The notes below the pieces were generated by a model, which searched no databases, was not told the DNA's origin, and saw only the letters and a program-made list of their open reading frames with translations. Of a DNA stretch of 64,000 nt, positions 48,055-57,730 are shown piece by piece; position 1 is the stretch's first letter, and every line of letters starts with the position of its first letter. Origin of the DNA: Trichomonas tenax (taxonomy: Eukaryota > Parabasalia > Trichomonadida > Trichomonadidae); assembly GCA_023091735.1 (NCBI GenBank), contig JALKBU010000075.1:1-64000 (forward strand), given 5' to 3'. The translations under genes were made by a program, and so were the position numbers.

Positions 48055-48238
48055 TTTATTTCAGTAAACGTCTGAATGATTATTGTCAAGTCAATATTTT
48101 GACACGTAAAAATATTATGACAAACCAATTAGCCAAATAAACTTGACAAATCATAAAAAATGTCATGTAAAGTTTCACAAAACATTGCATGAGTTCATAG
48201 AAAAGATTCTATTTCAGTTACTTGACTTCATTTATTAA
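48055..48238. promoter_or_regulatory. 184-bp divergent promoter with TTTAC(A/G)TGTCA-type motifs
   Basis: TTGACACGTAAA (48099-48110; TTTACGTGTCAA for the minus-strand gene) and TGTCATGTAAA (48161-48171) occur here, with two further TTGACAA or TGACAAA cores between them. CTTCATTTATTAA just before the plus-strand ATG resembles a trichomonad initiator (TCA followed by T-rich sequence). Confidence 0.42.
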
Positions 48239-49588
48239 ATGTTCGCCGCTTTCCTATCAAGTGTAGCAGCGATTAAGATCCAATATGGCAATGTTGCCCA
48301 GGCATTGGAATTAATGAAGACAGGCCCAACATTCTTATTCGCCTGCTCCAGTGATGACTACGAGTATGCAACAATTGCTCGTTCATTTGTTCGTTCTGCA
48401 CATCTTTCAACAGTTAATGCCAACTACATTGTTGTTGATACTGCAAAAGATGCTAATGCTAAGGAATTACTAGGTGTTAAAGATTTCCCGGCTTTAATTT
48501 TCTCTAAGAATAACAAGGTTCTCCGCGCACAGTATCGTGGTTTCGATGAGGATTACATTGTTGCTTTCATCAACAGCAATTTTATTGATCCAATCGCCAC
48601 AATTGATTCAAAGGAAGCTCTGGAAAAGTTTTACGCTTCAACAGCTACAGGCATTATCATCGCTAAGCCTGATGCAAACGATGAGAAGTATCCACGCCTT
48701 GCTGAGTTCTATCGCGAGTACTTCTATGAAATTGCTGTGGTTTATGTTTCACCATCAGTTTTTGGCAAGGATGGCTTCTTCCTTTACCGTTACCTCGATT
48801 CCAACGTCGTTGAGCTCCCAGACATCTCTAACTATGAGCTTGATGACCTCATCGCTTTAGTTAATGAGAACTCATTACCAGAATTCCCGAAGATCACATC
48901 ACAGATTGCTGGAATGTGGGAGAGCCAGAAGCAGATGTACATCATCCTTATGCTCCAGATGGATGACTTCTATCTTACACAGGAGCAACTCGATCTTGCC
49001 CGCCAGCTCCAGGAGAAGACAGGCCTCAACATCACATACAGTGATATCGAGTCCACACATGTTACTGGTACAATGTATGGCCTCTCTGATGTTCTCGATT
49101 CCTCAATGGCAATTATTGATGGTCGTGGTGAGCGCACATTCAAGTACATGCTTGACACAGAACTCACATTAGAGAATGCTGTTGAATTCGTCAACAAGGT
49201 TAATGATGGCACAGCTACAAAGTTCTGGAAAACAGAGCTCGAACCAGTTCAGGTTAAGGATGAGATCCAGCCATTCTCAGCTGCTTCACTTGTCAAGTTT
49301 GTTGAGGATAAGAAGGATGCCCTTCTTGCCATCTACTTCTCCAACCAGGCCCCAATAGAGCCATTCGTTAATGCCACAACAGAGCTCGTCAAGAACAGCA
49401 AGGATGTCGTCTATGGACGCTTCTCTGTTGCCATGAACGACTGGCCACTCCAGAATGTTGGTGAGGATCTCCCATTCCTTGTTGGCATCAAGGGTGGAAA
49501 GATCACATACGCTAAGAAGATGGAGGAAACAATGGAAGCTGTTGCCAAGCAGATCGCTGAATACAAGGAGAGTAAGGATGAGCTCTAA
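48239..49588 (+). CDS. ER-resident thioredoxin-fold protein (PDI-like, no CxxC) ending in KDEL
   Basis: A 449-residue protein with an N-terminal signal peptide (MFAAFLSSVAAI) and a C-terminal ER retrieval signal KDEL. It has the four-unit thioredoxin-fold layout of protein disulphide isomerases: a first Trx-like unit with TGPTFLFACSSDDY, LLGVKDFPALIFSKNNK (the cis-Pro loop) and YRGFDEDYIVAFI; two middle units; and a last one with LVKFVEDKKDALLAIYFS and LPFLVGIKGGK. The CxxC redox site is missing from both outer units (FLFACSSD where PDI has APWCGHC), so it cannot act as an oxidoreductase. It probably binds unfolded proteins as a chaperone, like ERp27 or calsequestrin-type proteins. The GC-rich third codon positions suggest strong expression. 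Confidence 0.93.
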   Translation: MFAAFLSSVAAIKIQYGNVAQALELMKTGPTFLFACSSDDYEYATIARSFVRSAHLSTVNANYIVVDTAKDANAKELLGVKDFPALIFSKNNKVLRAQYRGFDEDYIVAFINSNFIDPIATIDSKEALEKFYASTATGIIIAKPDANDEKYPRLAEFYREYFYEIAVVYVSPSVFGKDGFFLYRYLDSNVVELPDISNYELDDLIALVNENSLPEFPKITSQIAGMWESQKQMYIILMLQMDDFYLTQEQLDLARQLQEKTGLNITYSDIESTHVTGTMYGLSDVLDSSMAIIDGRGERTFKYMLDTELTLENAVEFVNKVNDGTATKFWKTELEPVQVKDEIQPFSAASLVKFVEDKKDALLAIYFSNQAPIEPFVNATTELVKNSKDVVYGRFSVAMNDWPLQNVGEDLPFLVGIKGGKITYAKKMEETMEAVAKQIAEYKESKDEL

Positions 49589-49895
49589 AGATGATTTATT
49601 AAATGATCATTTTAGAACAATTTCTCGCAAGTTTTTTTTTTTTGTTTTGATTGCGTTCGAGAAAGTGACTGAGAGTTACATTCAATTTCAAAGATTTTCA
49701 AAATAATAAAATCATCTAAAAACAATTATAGGGTTATGCTTTCTACCACATATGTTTGATATTCATTGTGTTTAGAGTGCCAAAATCCAGAGAATCATTT
49801 TTGAGCAAATCTAAAATGCTGATGCAAACTTAACCGATTTTAAACACTGATGATGGTTTTCTATCAATGAAGATACAAATTTTTAAAATCATCGT
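49589..49895. other. Spacer before the TOR gene
   Basis: About 300 bp of AT-rich DNA holding a T-run (TTTTTTTTTTT near 49631) after the preceding stop. Neither recurrent promoter motif is seen near the TOR start. Confidence 0.4.
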
Positions 49896-52800
49896 ATGAA
49901 GAATCAACTGATTGACTCTTTTAACATCATCAATGACTTCAATTTGATGATCACTCAGTCAAAGGAGTACAAAGAGTCATTGAGGGCTGTTCTGAATAGT
50001 TACACGAAGGAGTCTCTTGATGATTTTTGTGTTCAATGTTTCGATAGATTCGAGAAGGCTGTTACCTCGCAGGATATTCTTGCTGTAGCAAAGTCTACGT
50101 ATATAATTTATGCGATACACAAGATTTTTCCAAACTACATCCAACAATTTGATTCGTATCTCAATAGATTCAACACTGACAGATCGCAACATGTACAAAT
50201 ATATATTACGTTTGTGTCAGCTAAACTATGCAAGCAAGAAGATTCGGCCTTTTCACGTAAAAAAATCAATATATTCGCAACAAAAATAAAAGCATCTTCA
50301 GATTTAATGGCTCCAACGTATTTCTTGTACTACCTATCTAAGTATTGTACTCGTACGATTTTAATTGATTTTCAAATGTTCATTGATTGCATAAAAACAA
50401 TTCTCACGAAAAAGTCAGACTTAATGTCAATTTGTAAGGGTACAATTAAAAACTTCATGGTTTATTTGTCATCTAAAGATGACCAGACAAAAATGAGACA
50501 TGTTTCAAAATTTTATACATTTTTCGAAGATTGCATTCGTGAAAATCAAATTGATATAGCATTTGGTATTCTCTCTGTGATTCTTGGACATTCCTTTGCT
50601 TTTCCTTATCTCAAAAGCAAGTCGAGCGAATTGCAATTAATAATTTCAAAATACTCGGTTTTTAAGAATTTTAAATGTCATGAAGTAATCCTTTGGTGTC
50701 AAATTAAAGCTGCTCAATTAGATCTTGATTCATTTAAGGCAAATTACATGAATAGCTTTTTCTACTATTTATCAAGTTTAGCAACAATGAAAACGATCAC
50801 TCCGGTTTTAGCAAATACATACATAGAAACAATACATCTATTTCCGGAATATCTCAGCCATAAGAAGAACGATGTTTTGAAGACACTAACTGCAATGCTT
50901 TGGAATCAATATATTCCAGATGGATATATGCTTCTCGAATTGATGGATGAAATTCCTAAAAATGATCCATTCTTGCTTAAAAATCTGCAACAAATCATTC
51001 CAATCTTAGGAATTGCCTCAGTCACTCCATATTATGTTGAATATATGCCAAGATTATTTAAGAAGGCGCCTGAATTATGGGGAGCATTCAAGCATCAATT
51101 CATTCATCAGATGTTAACACTTCTTAAGAAACAAGATATATTGGCACTTAAAATACTTGCTAAATGCCATCCAATAAATAATCCGGAACTTCTTAACATT
51201 ATATCTCAATTACTATCTCATCCTAATGACATAATTAGAGCTGCAGCTCCTGAAGCATACTTACACCAAGGACAATTCATGGATCCTAAGATCCTCAGCC
51301 AAATGACCGAGCAACTATTGACATCTTGCATGGTCGAACGCAATCCAAAAAACCGTCTTGCAATTATTGAAGCATTTAATCTGGCAACATATAGATATTT
51401 ATCATCAATATCCGCTCTCAGATTGCTTGAAGTGCTTGCCAATGATGAAAATATTGATGTCAAAAAGGCAGCGATGGATCTATTAGTGAATTTATCTTCA
51501 ATGACACCGTTGACAGTAGAGCCAGTAATTCGTCACTTGATCCTAAATACAATGTTCATTCTTAAAGAACCCGGAAGCCATAGATTAAGAGCCGAAACAT
51601 CTAGATTACTTAACGTCATCGCAAAGGCAACAGATTTATTGCCAATATATATTGATGATTTGATGAACACGATTATTAGCCATTTTTCACAGCCGCCAAC
51701 TCAAAAGATGACATATTTTGAATTACTTTCAAATACAGAAACAAGCGAGAATTTTATTGAGTTAATCAAAACAGTTTCTCTGGTGAACTTTGATTTAATT
51801 AGAAACCATTCTCAGCAAATTATATCTTCAGCAGTGAGAATTTTGAGGGAATTTTCTGAGAAGAAATTAAAGGTTCTTGCTGTTGAAGCACTAACTGTTA
51901 TAGTTCCACATTTGACTTCAGACACAACGTTCAATAGAGCAGCATTAGCAGCAGAAGCTATCGCAATTGCAGCTAAATGGAATTCTCGTTCTCTTTATTT
52001 ATCAATTACAAAATTACTTGGTTTGCTCGGAGCTGTTGATCCAAGCATTGCAAAGATTGAAGAATCCACTGATAATTCTGTTGATGTTGAGATTGATGTT
52101 AATAAGCAAAGTTACTATTTGAATGTTGTTTGTACCTCATTACTTAATGTTCTCAGTGATCAAAGTTTGTCTTCAGATCATATTGAAGTTGCTCGAATTC
52201 TGGTCTTAATCTTCTGTACCAAAGATCCATCCCTATATGATTTATTCAGAAGATTTATTCCAATCTTCATAAACATGATTAGAAACTCACGTAACTCAGT
52301 TTTGTTGGCGAACATGCAGAAGCTTTGTACTCAATCCCCTGCTGTGTGGCTCACAACATTTTCTGATGAAATCATTTCATTAATTGTTGACCTTTGGACA
52401 ACTGATGCACTCAATGATATCCTTTCTATAATTCCTGCTCTTGCTTCCGTTCTGCTTGATAGATTTAGTCCATTCTTACCGCAATGCATCACCTTATTAC
52501 TTGACTGCTTGCACAACTTTAGAACAACAAACCATCTCATCAGTGAAAAGGTTATCAACAGTTTACTTGCTCTCAGAAGGCTCTCAAGCGATTACATGTT
52601 TCTCATCATCCCTGATCTTACTGCTGCTGTAACATATTCAATGACGATTAAGAAAGTCAGAATATCTGCTTTGATTGCATTAAGAGTTCTAATTCAATCA
52701 ATGCCTCTGAAGCCTTTCTCTGGTGAAATCATAAGATGCATCAATGTAACTTTGAAACTAAAAGATCCACAGCTCACAGAGATGGCACTTCAAGTATTAT

Positions 52801-55800
52801 ACAGTTTGCAAATTAGTATCGGGCAAACATTTGAGCCATACATTGGGCAGGTTTCTGCACTTATCAATACAGAAAAGAATGCAATTCCTTTCTTCAACGA
52901 ACTGAATGATAGAATAAAGAAAGGGCAGCAGCTTAAATTTTCGGACTATCCATGGCTTAATACTTCTGATCCTTCAAAAATCAATGTTCAATCAGATCCG
53001 ATTAACCAATCAGCAACTTTCAACGTGCAAAATCTTTTCGAAGCAGTTGATTACAAGGAAGCTGAATACTCATGGCAAAGGAAAGAATGGTTCCGTCGTT
53101 TTGTTTTCTCGGTTATCTCTAATTCGCCTGTTTTCTGCATTAATCTTACCGCATCGATTGCGCAGCATATTCAATCAGTCACGGATTCATTGTTTAACAT
53201 CGGCTTTCTTTCATGCTGGGAGTGTATGTCTGAAGAATATCAACGCAAAATGCAGATAATTATCAGCAATGCTATCAACTCTGAATTATCCGATGGATCT
53301 CGCTCAATGCTTGTTTCTCTCGTTGAATTCATGGATAGAGCTGAATCTCCACTTGGTCTATCGTACAAAGGACTCTGCGATGTCTGCACAAAACTCGGAC
53401 ATCATGCGCAAGCATATTACTTTGCGACACGTTGGTTCCTTGATGAAGGCTCTGCAGACGCTAAGAATCAGATGGTTATTTTGGCATCAACACTTGGCCT
53501 TAAAGAGACTTGCTTCGGTCTTGTTACAACATTTGGTCATGGAGAAATTCCAGCTGGATGGTATGAGCAACTTGGTGATTGGAATAACGCATTGGAAGGT
53601 TACAAGAAGACAAATAATGAAGAAGGTGTTGTGAGATGCATGTCTAAGCTAATGAGATGGGATGATGTTATTGAGCAGCAAGATAGAATTCTTGCGGGTG
53701 ATCAACGAAGCATCAAACCTCTTATTACAGCACTTCACTTTAAAGGCCATCATAGAGAAGTTCTCGATCTAATTCCAAGGATTACAAATGAGGGACCTTT
53801 ACCAAGACTTTATGCTGCTGTTTCTGCTCTTGTTTGTGGACAGAAGGAAACTGTTGTTGAGATTGTCGAGAAAGCAAGAAATATCCTAACAACTCAAGCA
53901 AGATCCAGATTCAGACATGATAAGTCAATGTTATACAAAACTCTTGTTTTGTCAATGGCATTCACAGAAGTTCTCGAGCAAGCACATGATGAAGTTAACA
54001 AGGATCAATGGTCTCAACGTCTCGCCCTCTCAAGGCCCGACTATGATGAATTTAGAATAATATTTGATGTTAGAAGGCCTGCACTAACCAATGAAGAAAT
54101 AACCAGATATAGTGCAACTTTGATATCACGCGCTCTCAATACACGCGACTGGGGTGCATTCGACAGCTTTGTAGGTAATATCACACCAGAAATGATGCAA
54201 AGTGCTGAAATACAGTTTGCTATTGCGAGATTTAATTACTCACACAATAAGAAGCAAGATGCAATTGAACGTTTGAAGAATATCAAGCTTGATGGAGCAC
54301 CAAACCACACTCAAGCTCGAATCAAGTACATGATTGGTCACTACATCTTAAGAACACATCCGCCAGATCAATTACAGAAATACGTTCATGAGGCAATTCC
54401 ATACATTCAAGAAGCACTTCGCATTGATCCAACTTATTATAAGGCTCAGCATAGACTTGCTTGGGCTTATTCGCAAACATGGCACAGTGATCCAGTGAAG
54501 AATGCCTCATATGCATTGGAGGCAGTTCTTGGTTTTATCAAATCCGTCAACATGAGACCAACATCATCATTCTCCGACTTGATTCAGATGATCATGATCG
54601 TCTTTTCAACAAATCTCAGCGATGACTTGTTTGCCCAAGTCAAACGCTGTATCAATAACTTAGATCCAACATATATTCTTCTCATCATTCCTCAACTTTT
54701 TGCTCAATTAACTCGCGGTTCGAAGAGAAACGCCGACTTCGCAAAAGAAGTTATATCGAGCCTTCTTCCACATCACTACAACACACTTTTGTATCCACTT
54801 TTCCAAATGCTCAACGATGAGAATAATAATGAACATGCAGAAAAAGGAAGAGAGTGCGCCAAAGAGATCTTATCAAAGTTCAGATCCGTTAATCCTCTTG
54901 CAGTTCAGCAAGCAAGTGATGTCAGCGAAGGTCTTTTCCAGGCAGCTTACACCCAGCTCGAAAGATGGCTTGTAATTATTCCTCAGATTAACTTGGCTCT
55001 CGCCGATAACAATGTCGATGCAGCAAGAGTCGTTTTCAAACAGCACTATCCAAAGATTGTTGAACCTGTTACTCCTGATGAAGTGCGCTTTGCAGCATTC
55101 TATAGGCCTGGAAAGCTTGATATCATTAACTCTATATTTGAGCAACAGCAAACATTTGGCCCGGATAGACGCAGTATGAGAATTCGTCACCAACTGCTTC
55201 AAATTGACAAGGAAATGAAACAACATTTAGAGAGTATTAGAGCATTGAAACTGCCTGATTTAGCTCCAAAACTCGGTTCAATGAAGAATTTTGTTCTTGC
55301 AGTACCTGGAACATTCAAGACAAATACAGAACTTGTTACAATCGAATATGTTGATCCGCTTCTTGAAGTTATTGTCTCAAAGCAGCATCCAAGAATTATC
55401 GTATTCCACGGCAGCGATGGCAAGCCACACAGATCTCTCTTGAAAGGTCATGAAGACCTCAGATTGGATCAGCGCGTGATGCAGTTCTTCCAACTCATGA
55501 ATCTCCATATAAAGAACGGTCCTAATACGAGAATGAGAAACCTTGCGCTTCATACATTTGCTATCACGCCAATCTCCAACAGGAGCGGTATCATTCAGTT
55601 CATTGATGATACAGATACATTCAATACACTTATCACATCATATCGTAAGCAGCGTAGAATTAACATCAATCTCGAAAGAGACATCATCACAAACAGCTAT
55701 TCGACCAACATCGATGAGATGACCACAATTCAGAGATTTGAGGCTCTGCAGACAGCTGTAGATCAGACACCAGACAGTGATTTGGAGAAGGCAATTTGGA

Positions 55801-56360
55801 TGCGCTCTCCGACATCCACTGAATGGATTAAACGGACAACAAGATTTGCACAAACAAGCGCTGTTATGTCAATTATTGGATATATCCTTGGTCTTGGTGA
55901 TAGACATCCTTCTAATCTCATGATGCATAAGTCAAGCGGTGATGTTATTCATATCGATTTTAGTGATTGCTTCGAAATTTCTAGAACAAGAGAGCAGTTC
56001 CCTGAAGGAGTTCCTTTCAGATTAACAAGAATGATGGTCAGAGCATTCGGACCTGCAAAGATCGAGGGTAATTTCAAAATTGCTGCAGAAGAGATGATGA
56101 AGATTGTCAGAAGCCACAGAGAGTCAATCATGACTGTTCTTGATATCTTCTTGCAGGTTCCAATTGAATCAGAGGAAGAATCAGAATTAACAAGACTTGA
56201 TATCCATAGAGCCCTTGATAGAATCACAGATAAGATTGTTGGAAGAGACTTTACAGGACAAGAAATACCAATCGAACAACAGGTTAAGCTGCTAATCGAT
56301 GAGGCAACTAATTTGTATAACTTGGCGGCATTATACCATGGATGGACACCACTATGGTGA
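49896..56360 (+). CDS. TOR: TOR kinase (target of rapamycin, PIKK family)
   Basis: A 2154-residue PI3K-like kinase, somewhat shorter than mammalian TOR (about 2550). Residues 1 to about 1060 form a HEAT solenoid, about 1070-1720 the FAT domain, about 1725-1790 a degenerate FRB, about 1815-2080 the kinase and the last 33 residues the FATC (GRDFTGQEIPIEQQVKLL, ending YHGWTPLW). The TOR-specific phrase LLKGHEDLRLDQRVMQFF (about 1848-1865) separates it from ATM/ATR/SMG1. The catalytic loop is GLGDRHPSN (Asp about 2002). The Mg-binding motif is DFS instead of DFG (2021-2023) in IHIDFSDCFE. In the FRB, the rapamycin-contact Trp (TQAWDLYYHVF) is not conserved (DAARVVFKQHY). It is the core of TORC1/TORC2, controlling growth. 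Confidence 0.96.
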   Translation: MKNQLIDSFNIINDFNLMITQSKEYKESLRAVLNSYTKESLDDFCVQCFDRFEKAVTSQDILAVAKSTYIIYAIHKIFPNYIQQFDSYLNRFNTDRSQHVQIYITFVSAKLCKQEDSAFSRKKINIFATKIKASSDLMAPTYFLYYLSKYCTRTILIDFQMFIDCIKTILTKKSDLMSICKGTIKNFMVYLSSKDDQTKMRHVSKFYTFFEDCIRENQIDIAFGILSVILGHSFAFPYLKSKSSELQLIISKYSVFKNFKCHEVILWCQIKAAQLDLDSFKANYMNSFFYYLSSLATMKTITPVLANTYIETIHLFPEYLSHKKNDVLKTLTAMLWNQYIPDGYMLLELMDEIPKNDPFLLKNLQQIIPILGIASVTPYYVEYMPRLFKKAPELWGAFKHQFIHQMLTLLKKQDILALKILAKCHPINNPELLNIISQLLSHPNDIIRAAAPEAYLHQGQFMDPKILSQMTEQLLTSCMVERNPKNRLAIIEAFNLATYRYLSSISALRLLEVLANDENIDVKKAAMDLLVNLSSMTPLTVEPVIRHLILNTMFILKEPGSHRLRAETSRLLNVIAKATDLLPIYIDDLMNTIISHFSQPPTQKMTYFELLSNTETSENFIELIKTVSLVNFDLIRNHSQQIISSAVRILREFSEKKLKVLAVEALTVIVPHLTSDTTFNRAALAAEAIAIAAKWNSRSLYLSITKLLGLLGAVDPSIAKIEESTDNSVDVEIDVNKQSYYLNVVCTSLLNVLSDQSLSSDHIEVARILVLIFCTKDPSLYDLFRRFIPIFINMIRNSRNSVLLANMQKLCTQSPAVWLTTFSDEIISLIVDLWTTDALNDILSIIPALASVLLDRFSPFLPQCITLLLDCLHNFRTTNHLISEKVINSLLALRRLSSDYMFLIIPDLTAAVTYSMTIKKVRISALIALRVLIQSMPLKPFSGEIIRCINVTLKLKDPQLTEMALQVLYSLQISIGQTFEPYIGQVSALINTEKNAIPFFNELNDRIKKGQQLKFSDYPWLNTSDPSKINVQSDPINQSATFNVQNLFEAVDYKEAEYSWQRKEWFRRFVFSVISNSPVFCINLTASIAQHIQSVTDSLFNIGFLSCWECMSEEYQRKMQIIISNAINSELSDGSRSMLVSLVEFMDRAESPLGLSYKGLCDVCTKLGHHAQAYYFATRWFLDEGSADAKNQMVILASTLGLKETCFGLVTTFGHGEIPAGWYEQLGDWNNALEGYKKTNNEEGVVRCMSKLMRWDDVIEQQDRILAGDQRSIKPLITALHFKGHHREVLDLIPRITNEGPLPRLYAAVSALVCGQKETVVEIVEKARNILTTQARSRFRHDKSMLYKTLVLSMAFTEVLEQAHDEVNKDQWSQRLALSRPDYDEFRIIFDVRRPALTNEEITRYSATLISRALNTRDWGAFDSFVGNITPEMMQSAEIQFAIARFNYSHNKKQDAIERLKNIKLDGAPNHTQARIKYMIGHYILRTHPPDQLQKYVHEAIPYIQEALRIDPTYYKAQHRLAWAYSQTWHSDPVKNASYALEAVLGFIKSVNMRPTSSFSDLIQMIMIVFSTNLSDDLFAQVKRCINNLDPTYILLIIPQLFAQLTRGSKRNADFAKEVISSLLPHHYNTLLYPLFQMLNDENNNEHAEKGRECAKEILSKFRSVNPLAVQQASDVSEGLFQAAYTQLERWLVIIPQINLALADNNVDAARVVFKQHYPKIVEPVTPDEVRFAAFYRPGKLDIINSIFEQQQTFGPDRRSMRIRHQLLQIDKEMKQHLESIRALKLPDLAPKLGSMKNFVLAVPGTFKTNTELVTIEYVDPLLEVIVSKQHPRIIVFHGSDGKPHRSLLKGHEDLRLDQRVMQFFQLMNLHIKNGPNTRMRNLALHTFAITPISNRSGIIQFIDDTDTFNTLITSYRKQRRININLERDIITNSYSTNIDEMTTIQRFEALQTAVDQTPDSDLEKAIWMRSPTSTEWIKRTTRFAQTSAVMSIIGYILGLGDRHPSNLMMHKSSGDVIHIDFSDCFEISRTREQFPEGVPFRLTRMMVRAFGPAKIEGNFKIAAEEMMKIVRSHRESIMTVLDIFLQVPIESEEESELTRLDIHRALDRITDKIVGRDFTGQEIPIEQQVKLLIDEATNLYNLAALYHGWTPLW

Positions 56361-56477
56361 TGTCTTATTTATTTTTTATTGTTTTATAAATACTACTATT
56401 TTAATACAATAAGTGTTTGAGCTCTATAAATAAAATAATTTGGAGAAAAGAAACAAAAAAGAAAAAGAAAATTGTGA

Positions 56478-57578
56478 TTAAATTAAACCTCTCAAAGCGG
56501 CAAGCATATCGATTCTCTGGTTAAGATTGGAAATCATTTTTCCTATTGATAATTCAGCAAGCGGATGTGTTTCGCCATTTGAATTTTCACCCAGAGCGAG
56601 CAATTTTCTTTCGTCTGGAAGATAGAAAACGATCCTTGGTGTTTCTGACTGTTCACTCGTGATATTGATTGTGTTGCTGATCCAATTTGATCTTTCTATA
56701 TCATAAACATATATTCTTGCTGTTGGAGATGCACAATTTGTTTCGAAAGCAAGGATAGTATTTCCTGATGTAATCATTGTCAGGCACTCAGTGCCATGTG
56801 GTGGTGCACTTCCTGTTGTCGAAATTGGTGTGAATTCCCAATTTTCAAGATTTAATGCTAAGATTGACATCGGGCAGCTTGCTCCATAAATGTAAAGAGT
56901 GGTGTCAATGATGCAGCCGCATGCACCCTGTCTGCCAACAAAATCCGTTTTGATTTCTTGCCAATGATTTTCTTCGATGTCTAAAATGTGTAAACATGAA
57001 AGATTTGAACCAGATGTACCAGCCCAAACAATTAAATACTTATTCCAGAAGGCGACAAGTGGAAGAGCGCATTCTGGAGGAGCATCACCAGTAGTAACTG
57101 GATATTCAACTTCCAGAGTATTAAGATCGACAATGTGATACTCTTTTACGAAACTTGAGGCTGTGATGCCTCCAAAGAAGTATAATTTTGAATTGACAAG
57201 AGCACATCCTGCAGCCGCACGTGGTGTCACATCCTTTACATCAAGCTTCTCCCAGCTATTTGTTTCAATCGAAAATTTCCAAAATTCGTCGGTAAAAGAG
57301 TCATCTTTGTTTCTTCCATAAGCACAAATGATCGCATTTGCTTCTGGCCAGTACATGATTGTCTGTCCGCATCGTGTTTCTGGTGCAGGGCCGTGTACTT
57401 CTATGACGTTCCATGGGTTGTTGTCGAATTGTGGATTGTGATGAATTCCAGGGATTGATTCCATCGATGACGTGATGCAGGATCTGCCGGAGCTCGTCCT
57501 GCGGCCATCTGGTATAGACGAAATCCCCGGAAAGAAATCAGATCGCGTGAGTGATGTTGATGAGGGGCAGTAACTCAT
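56478..57578 (-). CDS. Kelch-repeat beta-propeller protein
   Basis: A 366-residue protein. After a Ser-rich N-terminus of about 55 residues (GRRTSSGRSC), five to six Kelch repeats fill residues 60-335, with the usual sequence: P..R.G......L..GG/YG......W.......W. Examples are PETRCGQTIMYWPEANAIICAYG, PRAAAGCALVNSKLYFFGG and GRQGACGCIIDTTLYIYG. Kelch propellers bind proteins; here there is no BTB, F-box or other partner domain. Trichomonads have many such Kelch-only proteins. A C-terminal helix (IGKMISNLNQRIDMLAALRG) could oligomerise. The substrate is unknown. Confidence 0.9.
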   Translation of the reverse strand: MSYCPSSTSLTRSDFFPGISSIPDGRRTSSGRSCITSSMESIPGIHHNPQFDNNPWNVIEVHGPAPETRCGQTIMYWPEANAIICAYGRNKDDSFTDEFWKFSIETNSWEKLDVKDVTPRAAAGCALVNSKLYFFGGITASSFVKEYHIVDLNTLEVEYPVTTGDAPPECALPLVAFWNKYLIVWAGTSGSNLSCLHILDIEENHWQEIKTDFVGRQGACGCIIDTTLYIYGASCPMSILALNLENWEFTPISTTGSAPPHGTECLTMITSGNTILAFETNCASPTARIYVYDIERSNWISNTINITSEQSETPRIVFYLPDERKLLALGENSNGETHPLAELSIGKMISNLNQRIDMLAALRGLI

Positions 57579-57730
57579 TTATGATTTTAAATCTGACTCT
57601 TTGCCAGATAAATCTGACTTCTGGCAAAAAATGAAAATCCTATGTTTGAAGCCTTCTCCTCCATTACAAGTAGTATGTTTCCGTTTATATTCTATAGCCA
57701 ATATGAAAATATTAAATATATATCGCAATT

